Source: Cloacibacterium sp047601505 (GTDB lineage: Bacteria > Bacteroidota > Bacteroidia > Flavobacteriales > Weeksellaceae). From it: a stretch of 64,000 bases of DNA. This document shows positions 16,278-24,434 of this stretch, piece by piece. Every line of letters starts with the position of its first letter. Position 1 is the first letter of the stretch. Position numbers and translations under genes: made by a program. Location of the stretch: the NCBI RefSeq assembly GCF_047601505.1, contig NZ_JASGJD010000001.1:806001-870000 (forward strand), given 5' to 3'. The notes under the pieces were generated by a model that did not search any database, was not told the origin of the DNA, and was given only the letters and a program-made list of their open reading frames with translations.

Positions 16278-16754
16278 ATGAGAAAAACAAAAGCAAAAAA
16301 AAGACCGTTGTTACCAGATCCAAAATTTAATGATCAATTGGTAACAAGATTTGTAAATAATCTGATGGTAGATGGTAAAAAATCTATCGCTTTCAGAATT
16401 TTCTATGATGCGTTAGATATCGTAGAAGCTAAAAAAGGAGACAACGAAAAAACTTCTTTAGAAATTTGGAAAGATGCCCTTACTAATGTAATGCCTCACG
16501 TAGAAGTGCGTTCTAGAAGAGTAGGTGGTGCAAACTTCCAAATCCCAATGCCAATCAGAGCAGATAGAAAAATTTCTATGGCTATGAAATGGTTAATTAA
16601 GTACTCTACTGCTAGAAACGATAAATCTATGGCTCAGAAATTAGCTGCAGAAGTTATCGCTGCTTCTAGAGAAGAAGGTGCTGCTTTCAAGAAGAAAACT
16701 GATACTCACAAAATGGCAGAAGCTAACAAAGCTTTCTCTCACTTTAAATTTTAA
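16278..16754 (+). CDS. rpsG: 30S ribosomal protein S7
   Basis: 158 residues, full length. S7 nucleates assembly of the 16S rRNA 3' domain and lines the E-site. Diagnostic blocks are RKTKAKKRPLLPDPKFNDQL, VRSRRVGGANFQIPMPI and FSHFKF at the end. It lies between rpsL and fusA with only 7 bases to fusA, so translation is probably coupled. Confidence 0.98.
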   Translation: MRKTKAKKRPLLPDPKFNDQLVTRFVNNLMVDGKKSIAFRIFYDALDIVEAKKGDNEKTSLEIWKDALTNVMPHVEVRSRRVGGANFQIPMPIRADRKISMAMKWLIKYSTARNDKSMAQKLAAEVIAASREEGAAFKKKTDTHKMAEANKAFSHFKF

Positions 16755-16761
16755 TTAAGAA

Positions 16762-18879
16762 ATGAGTAGAGATCTTAAATACACAAGAAATATTGGGATT
16801 GCCGCACACATTGATGCCGGTAAAACTACCACTACAGAACGTATCCTTTTCTATACAGGTGTAAACCACAAAATTGGAGAAGTTCACGATGGTGCTTCTA
16901 CAATGGACTGGATGGAGCAGGAAGCAGAAAGAGGTATTACTATTACTTCTGCTGCAACTACTTGTTCTTGGAATTTCCCAACAGACCAAGGTAAGAAATT
17001 ACCAGAAACATTACCTTACCACTTCAATATCATCGATACACCGGGACACGTTGACTTCACAGTAGAGGTTAACAGATCTCTTAGAGTTTTAGATGGTTTG
17101 GTATTCTTATTCTCTGCAGTAGATGGTGTAGAACCTCAGTCTGAAACCAACTGGAGATTGGCTGATAACTACAAAGTAGCGAGAATGGGATTCGTAAACA
17201 AAATGGACAGACAAGGTGCTGATTTCCTTAACGTTGTAAAACAAGTTAAAGAAATGCTAGGTTCTAACGCTGTGCCAATCGTTTTACCAATCGGTGCTGA
17301 GGAAGATTTCAAAGGTGTAGTAGATTTAATTAAAAACAGAGCAATCATCTGGGATGAAGCAGGACAAGGTGCAACTTTTGAAGTAGTTCCAATTCCTGAA
17401 GATATGAAAGATGAGGTAATGGAATATAGAGAAAAATTAGTAGAAGCAGTAGCTGATTACGATGAAACTCTAATGGAAAAATTCTTCGAAGATCCAGATT
17501 CTATTACTGAAGAAGAAATCAATGCTGCGCTTAGAGCTGCTACTATTGATTTGTCTATCATTCCTATGACTTGTGGTTCTTCTTTCAAAAACAAAGGAGT
17601 ACAGTTTATGCTAGATGCAGTTTGTAAATATCTTCCTTCTCCACTAGATAAAGATGATATCAAAGGAACTGACCCTAGAACTGATGCTGATATTGTAAGA
17701 AAACCAGACGTAAAAGAGCCTTTCGCTGCATTAGCTTTCAAAATTGCTACAGACCCATTCGTAGGTAGATTAGCATTCTTTAGAGCTTATTCAGGAAGAC
17801 TAGATGCTGGTTCTTATGTTCTTAATACAAGGTCTGGAAACAAAGAAAGAATTTCTAGAATCTATCAAATGCACGCTAACAAGCAAAACCCTGTAGAATA
17901 TATTGAAGCAGGAGATATTGGTGCAGCTGTAGGTTTTAAAGATATTAAAACAGGGGATACACTTTCTGATGAAAAGAATCCTATCGTTTTAGAATCTATG
18001 ATTTTCCCTGATCCAGTAATTGGTATCGCTGTAGAACCTAAAACTAAAGCAGACCAAGATAAATTAGGTAACGCTCTAGCTAAATTGGCTGAAGAAGATC
18101 CTACTTTCCAAGTAAAAACAGACGAAGCTTCTGGACAAACAATTATCTCTGGTATGGGTGAGCTTCACTTAGATATCATTGTAGACCGTCTAAGAAGAGA
18201 ATTTAAAGTAGAGGTTAACCAAGGTCAACCACAAGTAGAATACAAAGAAGCTCTTACACAAGTTGCTAATCACAGAGAAGTTTACAAAAAACAATCTGGT
18301 GGTAGAGGTAAGTTCGCAGATATCGTATTCGAAATTGGTCCTGCAGACGAAGGTAAAACTGGTCTTGAATTCATCAACGAAATTAAAGGTGGTAACATCC
18401 CAAGAGAATTTATCCCTTCAGTAGAGAAAGGTTTCAAAGAATCTATGAAAAACGGTCCTTTGGCTGGTTTCGAAGTAGAAGCAATGAAAGTTACTCTTAA
18501 AGATGGTTCATTCCACGCAGTGGATTCAGATCAATTGTCTTTCGAATTAGCTGCTAAAATGGGATTCAAAGAATCTGGAAGAGCTGCTAAAGCTGTAATT
18601 ATGGAGCCTATTATGAAACTTGAGGTAGTAACACCTGAAGAATATATGGGAGATATCGTAGGAGACCTTAACAGAAGAAGAGGTACTGTAAACGGTATGG
18701 ACGATAGAAACAACGCTAAAGTGATCAAAGCTTTCGTTCCACTATCTGAAATGTTTGGTTATGTTACTTCGCTTAGAACATTATCTTCTGGTAGAGCTAC
18801 TTCTTCTATGGAGTTCGAAAAATACGAACCAGCTCCTACAAATATCGCAGAAGACGTAATTGCTAAAGCAAGAGGTTAA
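16762..18879 (+). CDS. fusA: Elongation factor G
   Basis: 705 residues, standard length for EF-G, the GTPase that drives translocation. G-domain motifs: G1 AHIDAGKTT (residues 15-23), the switch region RGITITSAATT, G3 DTPGHVDF and G4 NKMDR. Domains II-V follow in order (e.g. ISGMGELHLDIIVDRL, GGNIPREFIPSVEKGF, MGDIVGDLNRRRGTVNGM). Codon use (AGA for Arg, GGT for Gly) fits high expression. It is the single fusA in the window. Confidence 0.98.
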   Translation: MSRDLKYTRNIGIAAHIDAGKTTTTERILFYTGVNHKIGEVHDGASTMDWMEQEAERGITITSAATTCSWNFPTDQGKKLPETLPYHFNIIDTPGHVDFTVEVNRSLRVLDGLVFLFSAVDGVEPQSETNWRLADNYKVARMGFVNKMDRQGADFLNVVKQVKEMLGSNAVPIVLPIGAEEDFKGVVDLIKNRAIIWDEAGQGATFEVVPIPEDMKDEVMEYREKLVEAVADYDETLMEKFFEDPDSITEEEINAALRAATIDLSIIPMTCGSSFKNKGVQFMLDAVCKYLPSPLDKDDIKGTDPRTDADIVRKPDVKEPFAALAFKIATDPFVGRLAFFRAYSGRLDAGSYVLNTRSGNKERISRIYQMHANKQNPVEYIEAGDIGAAVGFKDIKTGDTLSDEKNPIVLESMIFPDPVIGIAVEPKTKADQDKLGNALAKLAEEDPTFQVKTDEASGQTIISGMGELHLDIIVDRLRREFKVEVNQGQPQVEYKEALTQVANHREVYKKQSGGRGKFADIVFEIGPADEGKTGLEFINEIKGGNIPREFIPSVEKGFKESMKNGPLAGFEVEAMKVTLKDGSFHAVDSDQLSFELAAKMGFKESGRAAKAVIMEPIMKLEVVTPEEYMGDIVGDLNRRRGTVNGMDDRNNAKVIKAFVPLSEMFGYVTSLRTLSSGRATSSMEFEKYEPAPTNIAEDVIAKARG

Positions 18880-18897
18880 TCTTTAAAAATTAAGAAA

Positions 18898-19203
18898 ATG
18901 TCACAAAGAATCAGAATAAAATTAAAGTCTTACGATTACAACTTAGTAGATAAATCTGCTGAAAAAATCGTTAAAACTGTAAAAGCTACTGGTGCTGTTG
19001 TAAATGGGCCAATCCCATTGCCAACTAACAAAAGAATCTTTACAGTTCTTAGATCACCACACGTAAACAAGAAAGCAAGAGAACAATTCCAACTTTCTGC
19101 TCATAAGAGATTGATGGATATCTATTCTTCTTCTTCTAAAACTGTTGACGCTCTAATGAAATTAGAGTTGCCAAGTGGTGTAGACGTAGAAATTAAAGTG
19201 TGA
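18898..19203 (+). CDS. rpsJ: 30S ribosomal protein S10
   Basis: 101 residues. S10 binds the 3' domain of 16S rRNA and partners NusB in antitermination. Diagnostic blocks: IRIKLKSYDYNLVDKSAEKIV, GPIPLPTNKRIFTVLRSPHVNKKAREQF and LPSGVDVEIKV. Here it is the last gene of the str operon. It is followed by a terminator at 19301-19337 and a 0.9 kb interruption before rplC, instead of heading the S10 operon. Confidence 0.97.
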   Translation: MSQRIRIKLKSYDYNLVDKSAEKIVKTVKATGAVVNGPIPLPTNKRIFTVLRSPHVNKKAREQFQLSAHKRLMDIYSSSSKTVDALMKLELPSGVDVEIKV

Positions 19204-19268
19204 TAATTATGCTAGAAGATGGAAATCTGATGATGGAAGTTTTCTAGTACTCACAATAAAGTTTCCAA

Positions 19269-19289
19269 GCGCTGAGCGAAGTCGAAGCG
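19269..19289. repeat. Intergenic repeat of the 'CTTCGACTTCGCTCAG' type
   Basis: The string CGCTGAGCGAAGTCGAAGCG is GC-rich in an AT-rich gap and partly palindromic (CGCT/AGCG ends). It matches in form a short dispersed repeat I recall from flavobacterial genomes. A similar 20-base string occurs inside nadD at 55497-55516. Confidence 0.5.
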
Positions 19290-19300
19290 TGCTATGATAA

Positions 19301-19337
19301 AACCTCCCAAGCTGTAAAGTTTGGGAGGTTTGTTTTT
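19301..19337 (+). terminator. Terminator of the str operon
   Basis: A 10-pair perfect stem AACCTCCCAA / TTGGGAGGTT with a 10-base loop is followed by TGTTTTT. It lies 98 bases past rpsJ, directly before the iron-permease-like gene. Confidence 0.9.
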
Positions 19338-19371
19338 GTAGATTTTGTACATTTATCTTAAATTTTATAAA

Positions 19372-19848
19372 ATGAAAAAATCTAAAAATAATCTCTTCGA
19401 AAAATTTGCCAATTGGGCTACCAAATTTACGGGTAGTTCTGTTGCGTTTATATCAGCAGTAAGCATTGTATTAATTTGGGCAATTACAGGTCCGGTTTTT
19501 AATTATTCCGAGACGTGGCAATTAGTCATCAATACAGGTACTACAATTATTACGTTCTTAATGGTTTTTTTAATTCAAAAAACACAGAATAAAGATTCTA
19601 AAGCAATTCAAATAAAACTAAATGAATTAATTGCAGCCAACGAAAAAGCCAGCAATAGAATTGTAGATATAGAAGATTTGAGCGAAGAAGAGCTAGATCA
19701 GCTTCATTATTTCTACGAAAAACTGGCGCAGCTTGCTTTGAAGGATGCTAATATTCATGCTTCACATTCTATAGATGCAGCCGAAAGAAATCAAAGCCAT
19801 AAGCATGAATTTTTCTTAAAAAAACATGAAGAATGGCTGAAAAAATAA
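19372..19848 (+). CDS. Low-affinity iron permease-like membrane protein
   Basis: 158 residues from the ATG at 19372; an upstream in-frame ATG at 19345 would add an unlikely leader. An N-terminal cytoplasmic segment (NLFEKFANWATKFTGSS) is followed by two transmembrane helices (VAFISAVSIVLIWAITGPVF and a second ending ITFLMVFLIQKTQNKDSKAI). A long polar, helical C-terminus rich in Glu and His follows. This matches the small 'low affinity iron permease' family (PF04120); transport itself is poorly established for bacterial members. It sits alone between the str and S10 operons, flanked by terminators on both sides. Confidence 0.82.
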   Translation: MKKSKNNLFEKFANWATKFTGSSVAFISAVSIVLIWAITGPVFNYSETWQLVINTGTTIITFLMVFLIQKTQNKDSKAIQIKLNELIAANEKASNRIVDIEDLSEEELDQLHYFYEKLAQLALKDANIHASHSIDAAERNQSHKHEFFLKKHEEWLKK

Positions 19849-19877
19849 GAAAGTAAATCTTAAGATTATTTTATAGA

Positions 19878-19908
19878 AGAGAAGTTTTAATAGCTTCTCT
19901 TTATTCTT
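19878..19908 (+). terminator. Terminator of the iron-permease-like gene
   Basis: A 7-pair stem AGAGAAG / CTTCTCT (extendable by two weak pairs) is followed by a T-rich tract (TTATTCTTT), 30 bases past the stop. Confidence 0.7.
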
Positions 19909-19987
19909 TACAAATGAAAAAATTCTGTTTTCGATTTTATAAAAAATGAGCTAACTCATTAAAAATTAAATATTTTTGAAATCTTTT

Positions 19988-20018
19988 CTTGTCAATTCAA
20001 AAAATATTCTTACATTTG
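19988..20018 (+). promoter_or_regulatory. Promoter of the S10-spc-alpha operon
   Basis: CTTG (19988-19991), a 19-base spacer and TACATTTG (20011-20018). The flank CAATTCAAAAAATATT also occurs, with one change, in the str promoter. It is 105 bases before rplC, leaving a leader of about 100 bases. Confidence 0.85.
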
Positions 20019-20025
20019 CACACTC

Positions 20026-20083
20026 ATTTTAGGGAAGAAGTATGCCTATTTCAAACGTAGATATTGCTTAAGTCCTCTAAAAT
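20026..20083 (+). promoter_or_regulatory. Leader hairpin upstream of rplC enclosing a tiny ORF
   Basis: ATTTTAGGG (20026-20034) can pair with CTCTAAAAT (20075-20083): nine pairs with one G-U. The 40-base loop contains an ORF ATG...TAA at 20042-20071 coding for MPISNVDIA, preceded by AGGGAAGAAG, an unusually purine-rich upstream sequence for this organism. It could be a ribosomal-protein autoregulation leader. This is a candidate only. Confidence 0.4.
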
Positions 20084-20123
20084 AGACAGTTTTAAAAAAT
20101 AATTTAAGTATAATATATTAATA

Positions 20124-20750
20124 ATGTCAGGTATTATTGGTAAAAAAATCGGTATGACATCTTTGTTTAACGAAGACGGGAAAAACATTCCTTGTACAGT
20201 TATTCAAGCTGGTCCATGTGCGGTTTTACAGGTCAGAACCGAAGAAGTTGATGGCTATGCAGCAGTTCAACTAGGTTTCGATGACAAGAGTGAGAAGAAC
20301 GTTTCTAAAGCGTTAGCTGGTCATTTTAAAAAGGCTGGTGTAACGCCGAAAGCGAAAATTGTTGAATTCAGAAATGAATTTGAACACGAAGTGAAAGTAG
20401 GAGAAGATGTAAACGTAACAATGTTCAACGAAGGTGAATTTGTAGACGTTACAGGTACTTCTAAAGGTAAAGGTTTCCAAGGGGTTGTTAAGAGACATAA
20501 CTTTGGAGGTGTAATGCAAGCTACCCATGGTCAGCACAACAGATTAAGAGCTCCAGGTTCTATCGGTGCAGGGTCTGACCCTTCTAGAGTTTTCAAAGGA
20601 CTTAGAATGGCTGGTAGAATGGGAGGTAAACAGGTAACTGTTCAAAACCTTCAGGTGTTAAAAATCGATCAAGAACAAAATCTTTTAGTAGTAAAAGGTG
20701 CTGTTCCGGGAGCTAAAAATTCTTATGTAATTATCAAGAAATGGAACTAG
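20124..20750 (+). CDS. rplC: 50S ribosomal protein L3
   Basis: 208 residues, full length. L3 is an early assembly protein near the peptidyl-transferase centre. Diagnostic: MSGIIGKKIGMTSLFNEDGK, and the RNA-penetrating loop HRLRAPGSIGAGSDPSRVFKG-like (residues about 137-157) containing the Gln methylated by PrmB in E. coli (HGQHNR). First gene of the S10 operon. Its 3' end overlaps rplD by 10 bases, a sign of translational coupling. Confidence 0.97.
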   Translation: MSGIIGKKIGMTSLFNEDGKNIPCTVIQAGPCAVLQVRTEEVDGYAAVQLGFDDKSEKNVSKALAGHFKKAGVTPKAKIVEFRNEFEHEVKVGEDVNVTMFNEGEFVDVTGTSKGKGFQGVVKRHNFGGVMQATHGQHNRLRAPGSIGAGSDPSRVFKGLRMAGRMGGKQVTVQNLQVLKIDQEQNLLVVKGAVPGAKNSYVIIKKWN

Positions 20751-21370
20751 TAGTATTAAATACATCAGGAAAAGAAACCGGAAGAACTGTTCAGTTAGAC
20801 GAAGCAATCTTCGGTATTGAGCCAAATCAGCATGCGGTTTACTTAGAAGTGAAACAATACCTTGCTGCACAAAGACAAGGGACTCATAAAGCTAAAGAAA
20901 GAAGCGAAATTACTGCTTCTACCAGAAAGCTTAAAAAACAAAAAGGATCTGGTTCTGCTAGATATGGTGATATTAAATCTCCAACTTTCAAAGGTGGGGG
21001 TAGAGTATTCGGTCCAAAACCAAGAGACTACAGATTCAAATTGAATAAAGCATTAAAAAGATTGGCTAAAAAATCTGTTCTTTCTCAAAAAATGAGAGAA
21101 AACTCAATTAAAGTTTTAGAAGAAGTAACTTTTGCTGCTCCTAAGACTAAAGAATTTATCAATGTTTTCAATGCATTAGGTTTGGAAGGCAAAAAAGCAT
21201 TATTCGTGCTTGCTGATGCAAACAAGAATGTATATTTATCTTCAAGAAACTTACCAAAAGTTAAAGTTTTAACTTATAACGAAATCTCTTCTTACGATTT
21301 AGTTAACGCTGGTGAAGTAGTATTCTTTGAAGGTGCTGTAGAAAAATTTCAAGAAAATTTAAGAAAATAA
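20741..21370 (+). CDS. rplD: 50S ribosomal protein L4
   Basis: 209 residues. L4 lines the exit tunnel and in E. coli represses its own operon. The tunnel loop KKQKGSGSARYGDIKSPTFK and GGGRVFGPKPRDYRFKLNK are present. The start codon lies inside the end of rplC (10-base overlap). L4 is the obvious candidate effector of the leader structure at 20026-20083, but no evidence shows it acts there. Confidence 0.97.
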   Translation: MELVVLNTSGKETGRTVQLDEAIFGIEPNQHAVYLEVKQYLAAQRQGTHKAKERSEITASTRKLKKQKGSGSARYGDIKSPTFKGGGRVFGPKPRDYRFKLNKALKRLAKKSVLSQKMRENSIKVLEEVTFAAPKTKEFINVFNALGLEGKKALFVLADANKNVYLSSRNLPKVKVLTYNEISSYDLVNAGEVVFFEGAVEKFQENLRK

Positions 21371-21373
21371 GTC

Positions 21374-21664
21374 ATGTCAGTTATTATTAAACCAATCATT
21401 TCAGAAAAAGCAAACAGCCAGTCAGAATTGAAAGGAGTTTATACGTTTTTAGTAGATACTAAAGCTAATAAAATCCAAATCAAATTAGCTGTTGAAGCTG
21501 CTTATAGTGTAAAGGTAGAGGATGTAAGAACAATGATTTATGCTCCTAAAGTATCTTCGAAATACACTAAAAAAGGTTTACAAGTAGGTAAAACCAACAA
21601 ATTGAAAAAAGCTTTGGTGCAGCTAGTAGATGGCGAAACCATTGATATTTTTGCAACGAATTAA
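21374..21664 (+). CDS. rplW: 50S ribosomal protein L23
   Basis: 96 residues. L23 sits at the tunnel exit and is the docking site for trigger factor and SRP. Diagnostic: IIKPIISEKANSQSELKGVY and FLVDTKANKIQIKLAVEAAY. It starts 3 bases after rplD and lies before rplB in the usual order. The chaperone-contact Glu is plausibly within ISEKAN but is not certain by eye. Confidence 0.96.
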   Translation: MSVIIKPIISEKANSQSELKGVYTFLVDTKANKIQIKLAVEAAYSVKVEDVRTMIYAPKVSSKYTKKGLQVGKTNKLKKALVQLVDGETIDIFATN

Positions 21665-21686
21665 TAATTTTATATAATTAATAGTA

Positions 21687-22508
21687 ATGTCTGTTAGAAA
21701 ATTAAAACCTATCACCCCAGGACAGAGATTCAGAATTGTAAACAATTTTGAAGAAATTACTACCAATAAACCAGAGAAAAGCCTTACAGTAGGTCTTATG
21801 AAATCTGGTGGTAGAAATAACACTGGTAAAATGACCATGCGTTATACCGGAGGTGGACACAAAAAGAAGTACAGAATCATCGATTTCAAAAGAAATAAAT
21901 TTGATGTTGCTGCAACTGTTTTATCTGTGGAGTACGATCCAAACAGAACTGCGTTTATCGCTTTAGTAGAATACACAGATGGAGAAAAGAGATACATCGT
22001 TGCTCCAAACGGTATTAAAGTAGGTCAAACTGTAGTTTCTGGAGAAAGTGTAGAACCTGAAGTAGGGAATGCAATGAAATTGAAAAACATACCATTAGGT
22101 ACTGTTATCTCTTGCATCGAACTAAGACCAGGGCAAGGTGCTATCCTTGCTAGAAGTGCAGGTTCTTCTGCTCAATTAACTTCTAGAGATGGTAAATATG
22201 CAATTATCAAATTGCCTTCAGGAGAATCTAGAATGATTTTAGTAGAATGTATGGCTATGATTGGCTCTGTATCTAACTCAGATCACCAACTTACCGTTTC
22301 TGGTAAAGCTGGTAGAAGCAGATGGTTAGGTAAAAGACCAAGAACTAGAGCTGTAGCTATGAACCCTGTAGATCACCCAATGGGAGGTGGTGAAGGTAGA
22401 TCTTCTGGTGGTCACCCAAGATCTAGAAACGGTAAACCAGCTAAAGGTTACAAGACTAGAAAGAAAAACAAAGTGTCTAACCGTTACATCGTATCTAAAA
22501 GAAAATAA
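21687..22508 (+). CDS. rplB: 50S ribosomal protein L2
   Basis: 273 residues, the standard length. L2 is needed for subunit association and peptidyl-transferase activity. Diagnostic: YTGGGHKKKYRIIDFKRNK, AGSSAQLTSRDGKYAIIKLP and the C-terminal GVAMNPVDHPMGGGEGR-like block (here AVAMNPVDHPMGGGEGR) carrying the functionally important histidine. Followed 2 bases later by rpsS. Confidence 0.98.
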   Translation: MSVRKLKPITPGQRFRIVNNFEEITTNKPEKSLTVGLMKSGGRNNTGKMTMRYTGGGHKKKYRIIDFKRNKFDVAATVLSVEYDPNRTAFIALVEYTDGEKRYIVAPNGIKVGQTVVSGESVEPEVGNAMKLKNIPLGTVISCIELRPGQGAILARSAGSSAQLTSRDGKYAIIKLPSGESRMILVECMAMIGSVSNSDHQLTVSGKAGRSRWLGKRPRTRAVAMNPVDHPMGGGEGRSSGGHPRSRNGKPAKGYKTRKKNKVSNRYIVSKRK

Positions 22509-22510
22509 TT

Positions 22511-22789
22511 ATGGCAAGATCACTTAAAAAAGGACCTTTCATCGCTCATCATTTAGAAAAAAAGGTTCAGGCGAACATAGAACAAAATAAGAAAACAGTT
22601 ATCAAAACATGGTCTAGAGCATCAATGATTTCTCCAGACATGGTAGGTCAAACTATAGCAGTACACAACGGGAAATCTTTTATCCCAGTTTATGTAACTG
22701 AAAACATGGTAGGACATAAGTTAGGCGAATTTTCTCCAACAAGATCTTTTAGAGGTCACTCGGGTAACAAAAATAAAGGTAGCAGATAA
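22511..22789 (+). CDS. rpsS: 30S ribosomal protein S19
   Basis: 92 residues. S19 joins S13 at the head of the small subunit and bridges to the large subunit. Diagnostic: MARSLKKGPFIAHHLEKKV, WSRASMISPDMVGQTIAVHN and GHKLGEFSPTRSFRGHSG. It is 2 bases from both neighbours (rplB and rplV), so tightly coupled. Confidence 0.97.
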   Translation: MARSLKKGPFIAHHLEKKVQANIEQNKKTVIKTWSRASMISPDMVGQTIAVHNGKSFIPVYVTENMVGHKLGEFSPTRSFRGHSGNKNKGSR

Positions 22790-22791
22790 TC

Positions 22792-23196
22792 ATGGGATCA
22801 AGAAAACAAGATAGCGCAATCGCAAGAAAGGAAGCTAGCAAAGATGTTGTAAAAGCTTCATTAAACAATTGTCCGTCTTCTCCAAGAAAAATGAGACTCG
22901 TTGCTGATATCATCCGTGGAGAAAACGTAGATAAAGCTCTATATATTCTAAAATATTCTAAAAAAGATGCTTCTAATAAATTAGAAAAACTTCTTCTTTC
23001 AGCTATTGCAAACTGGCAAGTGAAAAACGAAGGAGCTGATATTGAAGCAGCAAATCTTTTCGTAAAAGAAATATTTGTAGACAGTGCAAGACAACTTAAG
23101 AGATTAAGACCTGCACCACAAGGTAGAGGTTACAGAATTAGAAAAAGATCTAATCATGTAACATTAATATTAGGTAACAAACAAGATAATCAATAA
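22792..23196 (+). CDS. rplV: 50S ribosomal protein L22
   Basis: 134 residues. L22 lines the exit tunnel with its beta-hairpin loop (RLRPAPQGRGYRIRKRSNH), the site of macrolide-resistance changes; the loop looks wild type with no insertion. The N-terminus carries an extension of about 20 residues (GSRKQDSAIARKEASKDVV) beyond the E. coli protein. Confidence 0.97.
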   Translation: MGSRKQDSAIARKEASKDVVKASLNNCPSSPRKMRLVADIIRGENVDKALYILKYSKKDASNKLEKLLLSAIANWQVKNEGADIEAANLFVKEIFVDSARQLKRLRPAPQGRGYRIRKRSNHVTLILGNKQDNQ

Positions 23197-23204
23197 TCAA
23201 AGGT

Positions 23205-23915
23205 ATGGGACAGAAGACAAATCCAATTGGTAATAGATTAGGAATCATCAGAGGATGGGATTCTAACTGGTTTGGTGGTAACGATTATGGAGACAGAATC
23301 GCTGAAGACTACAAAATCAGAAGATACCTTGAAGCTAGATTATCTAAAGGTGGTATCTCTAGAATCTACATCGAGAGAACCCTAAAATTAGTAACAGTAA
23401 CAATTACTACTGCAAGACCAGGTCTTATCATCGGAAAAGGTGGTCAAGAAGTTGATAAATTAAAAGAAGAGTTGAAAAAGATTACTGATAAAGATATCCA
23501 AATCAACATTTTCGAAATTAAAAGACCAGAACTAGACGCAATTCTAGTAGCAGAAAGTATTGCTAAGCAAATAGAAAACAGAATCTCTTACAGAAGAGCT
23601 GTTAAAATGGCTATAACTAGCACCATGAGAATGGGCGCAGAAGGTATCAAAGTTCAAATCTCTGGTAGATTAAACGGTGCTGAAATGGCAAGATCAGAAT
23701 CTTTCAAAGAAGGAAGAATCCCATTGTCTACTTTCAGAGCAGATATCGATTATCATATTGGTGAAGCACTTACTCAATACGGAAAGTTAGGAGTAAAAGT
23801 TTGGATCATGAAGGGTGAAGTTTACGGCAAGAGAGAATTATCTCCACTTGTTGGTCAACAGAAAAAAGGACCTTCTGGTGGAAGAGATAACAGAAGACCA
23901 AGAGATAAAAAATAA
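23205..23915 (+). CDS. rpsC: 30S ribosomal protein S3
   Basis: 236 residues with the type-2 KH domain (ARPGLIIGKGGQEVDKLKEE, KH GxxG loop) and the C-terminal S3 domain (GIKVQISGRLNGAEMARSE). S3 forms the mRNA entry helicase site with S4 and S5. A short Lys/Arg/Gly-rich tail ends the protein. An 82-base gap with a tandem repeat separates it from rplP, the first sizeable gap in this operon. Confidence 0.97.
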   Translation: MGQKTNPIGNRLGIIRGWDSNWFGGNDYGDRIAEDYKIRRYLEARLSKGGISRIYIERTLKLVTVTITTARPGLIIGKGGQEVDKLKEELKKITDKDIQINIFEIKRPELDAILVAESIAKQIENRISYRRAVKMAITSTMRMGAEGIKVQISGRLNGAEMARSESFKEGRIPLSTFRADIDYHIGEALTQYGKLGVKVWIMKGEVYGKRELSPLVGQQKKGPSGGRDNRRPRDKK

Positions 23916-23960
23916 TTAATCAAATTTTAGAGGATATTTTTTAAATCACCGTTACTTTTT

Positions 23961-23988
23961 TAAAATCTAAAATCTAAAATCTAAAATT
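23961..23988 (+). repeat. Heptanucleotide tandem repeat (TAAAATC) between rpsC and rplP
   Basis: At least three consecutive TAAAATC copies plus a partial fourth, between two essential ribosomal genes. It may be a slippage product. No hairpin is associated with it. Confidence 0.75.
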
Positions 23989-23997
23989 TAAGAAATT

Positions 23998-24423
23998 ATG
24001 TTACAACCCAAAAGAACCAAATTCCGTAGAGTTCATAAAATGAAAATGAAAGGTAACGCTAACAGAGGTCATCAGTTAGCTTACGGAACATTCGGAATTA
24101 AAGCAATAGACGGTGCTTGGATCACTGCAAGACAAATTGAAGCAGCTCGTATCGCTGCTACAAGATATATGAAGAGAGAAGGGCAACTATGGATCAAAAT
24201 ATTCCCAGATAAGCCAATTACTAAAAAACCAGCCGAAGTAAGGATGGGTAAAGGTAAAGGTGCTGTAGAATATTGGGTAGCTGTAGTAAAACCTGGTAAA
24301 GTGATGTTTGAAATAGGAGGTGTACCTTACGAAGTTGCTAAAGAAGCATTAAGACTTGCAGCTCAAAAACTTCCTGTAGTTACTAAATTTGTAGTAGCAA
24401 ACGATTTTGTTCAACCTCAATAA
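23998..24423 (+). CDS. rplP: 50S ribosomal protein L16
   Basis: 141 residues. L16 helps position A-site tRNA. Diagnostic: MLQPKRTKFRRVHKMKMKG, AYGTFGIKAIDGAWITARQIEAARIAATRY-type block (residues about 22-50) and RMGKGKGAVEYWVAVVKPG. The arginine hydroxylated by YcfD in E. coli lies in the latter region, but no ycfD homologue is in the window. Confidence 0.97.
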   Translation: MLQPKRTKFRRVHKMKMKGNANRGHQLAYGTFGIKAIDGAWITARQIEAARIAATRYMKREGQLWIKIFPDKPITKKPAEVRMGKGKGAVEYWVAVVKPGKVMFEIGGVPYEVAKEALRLAAQKLPVVTKFVVANDFVQPQ

Positions 24424-24434
24424 ATCTTTGAAAA

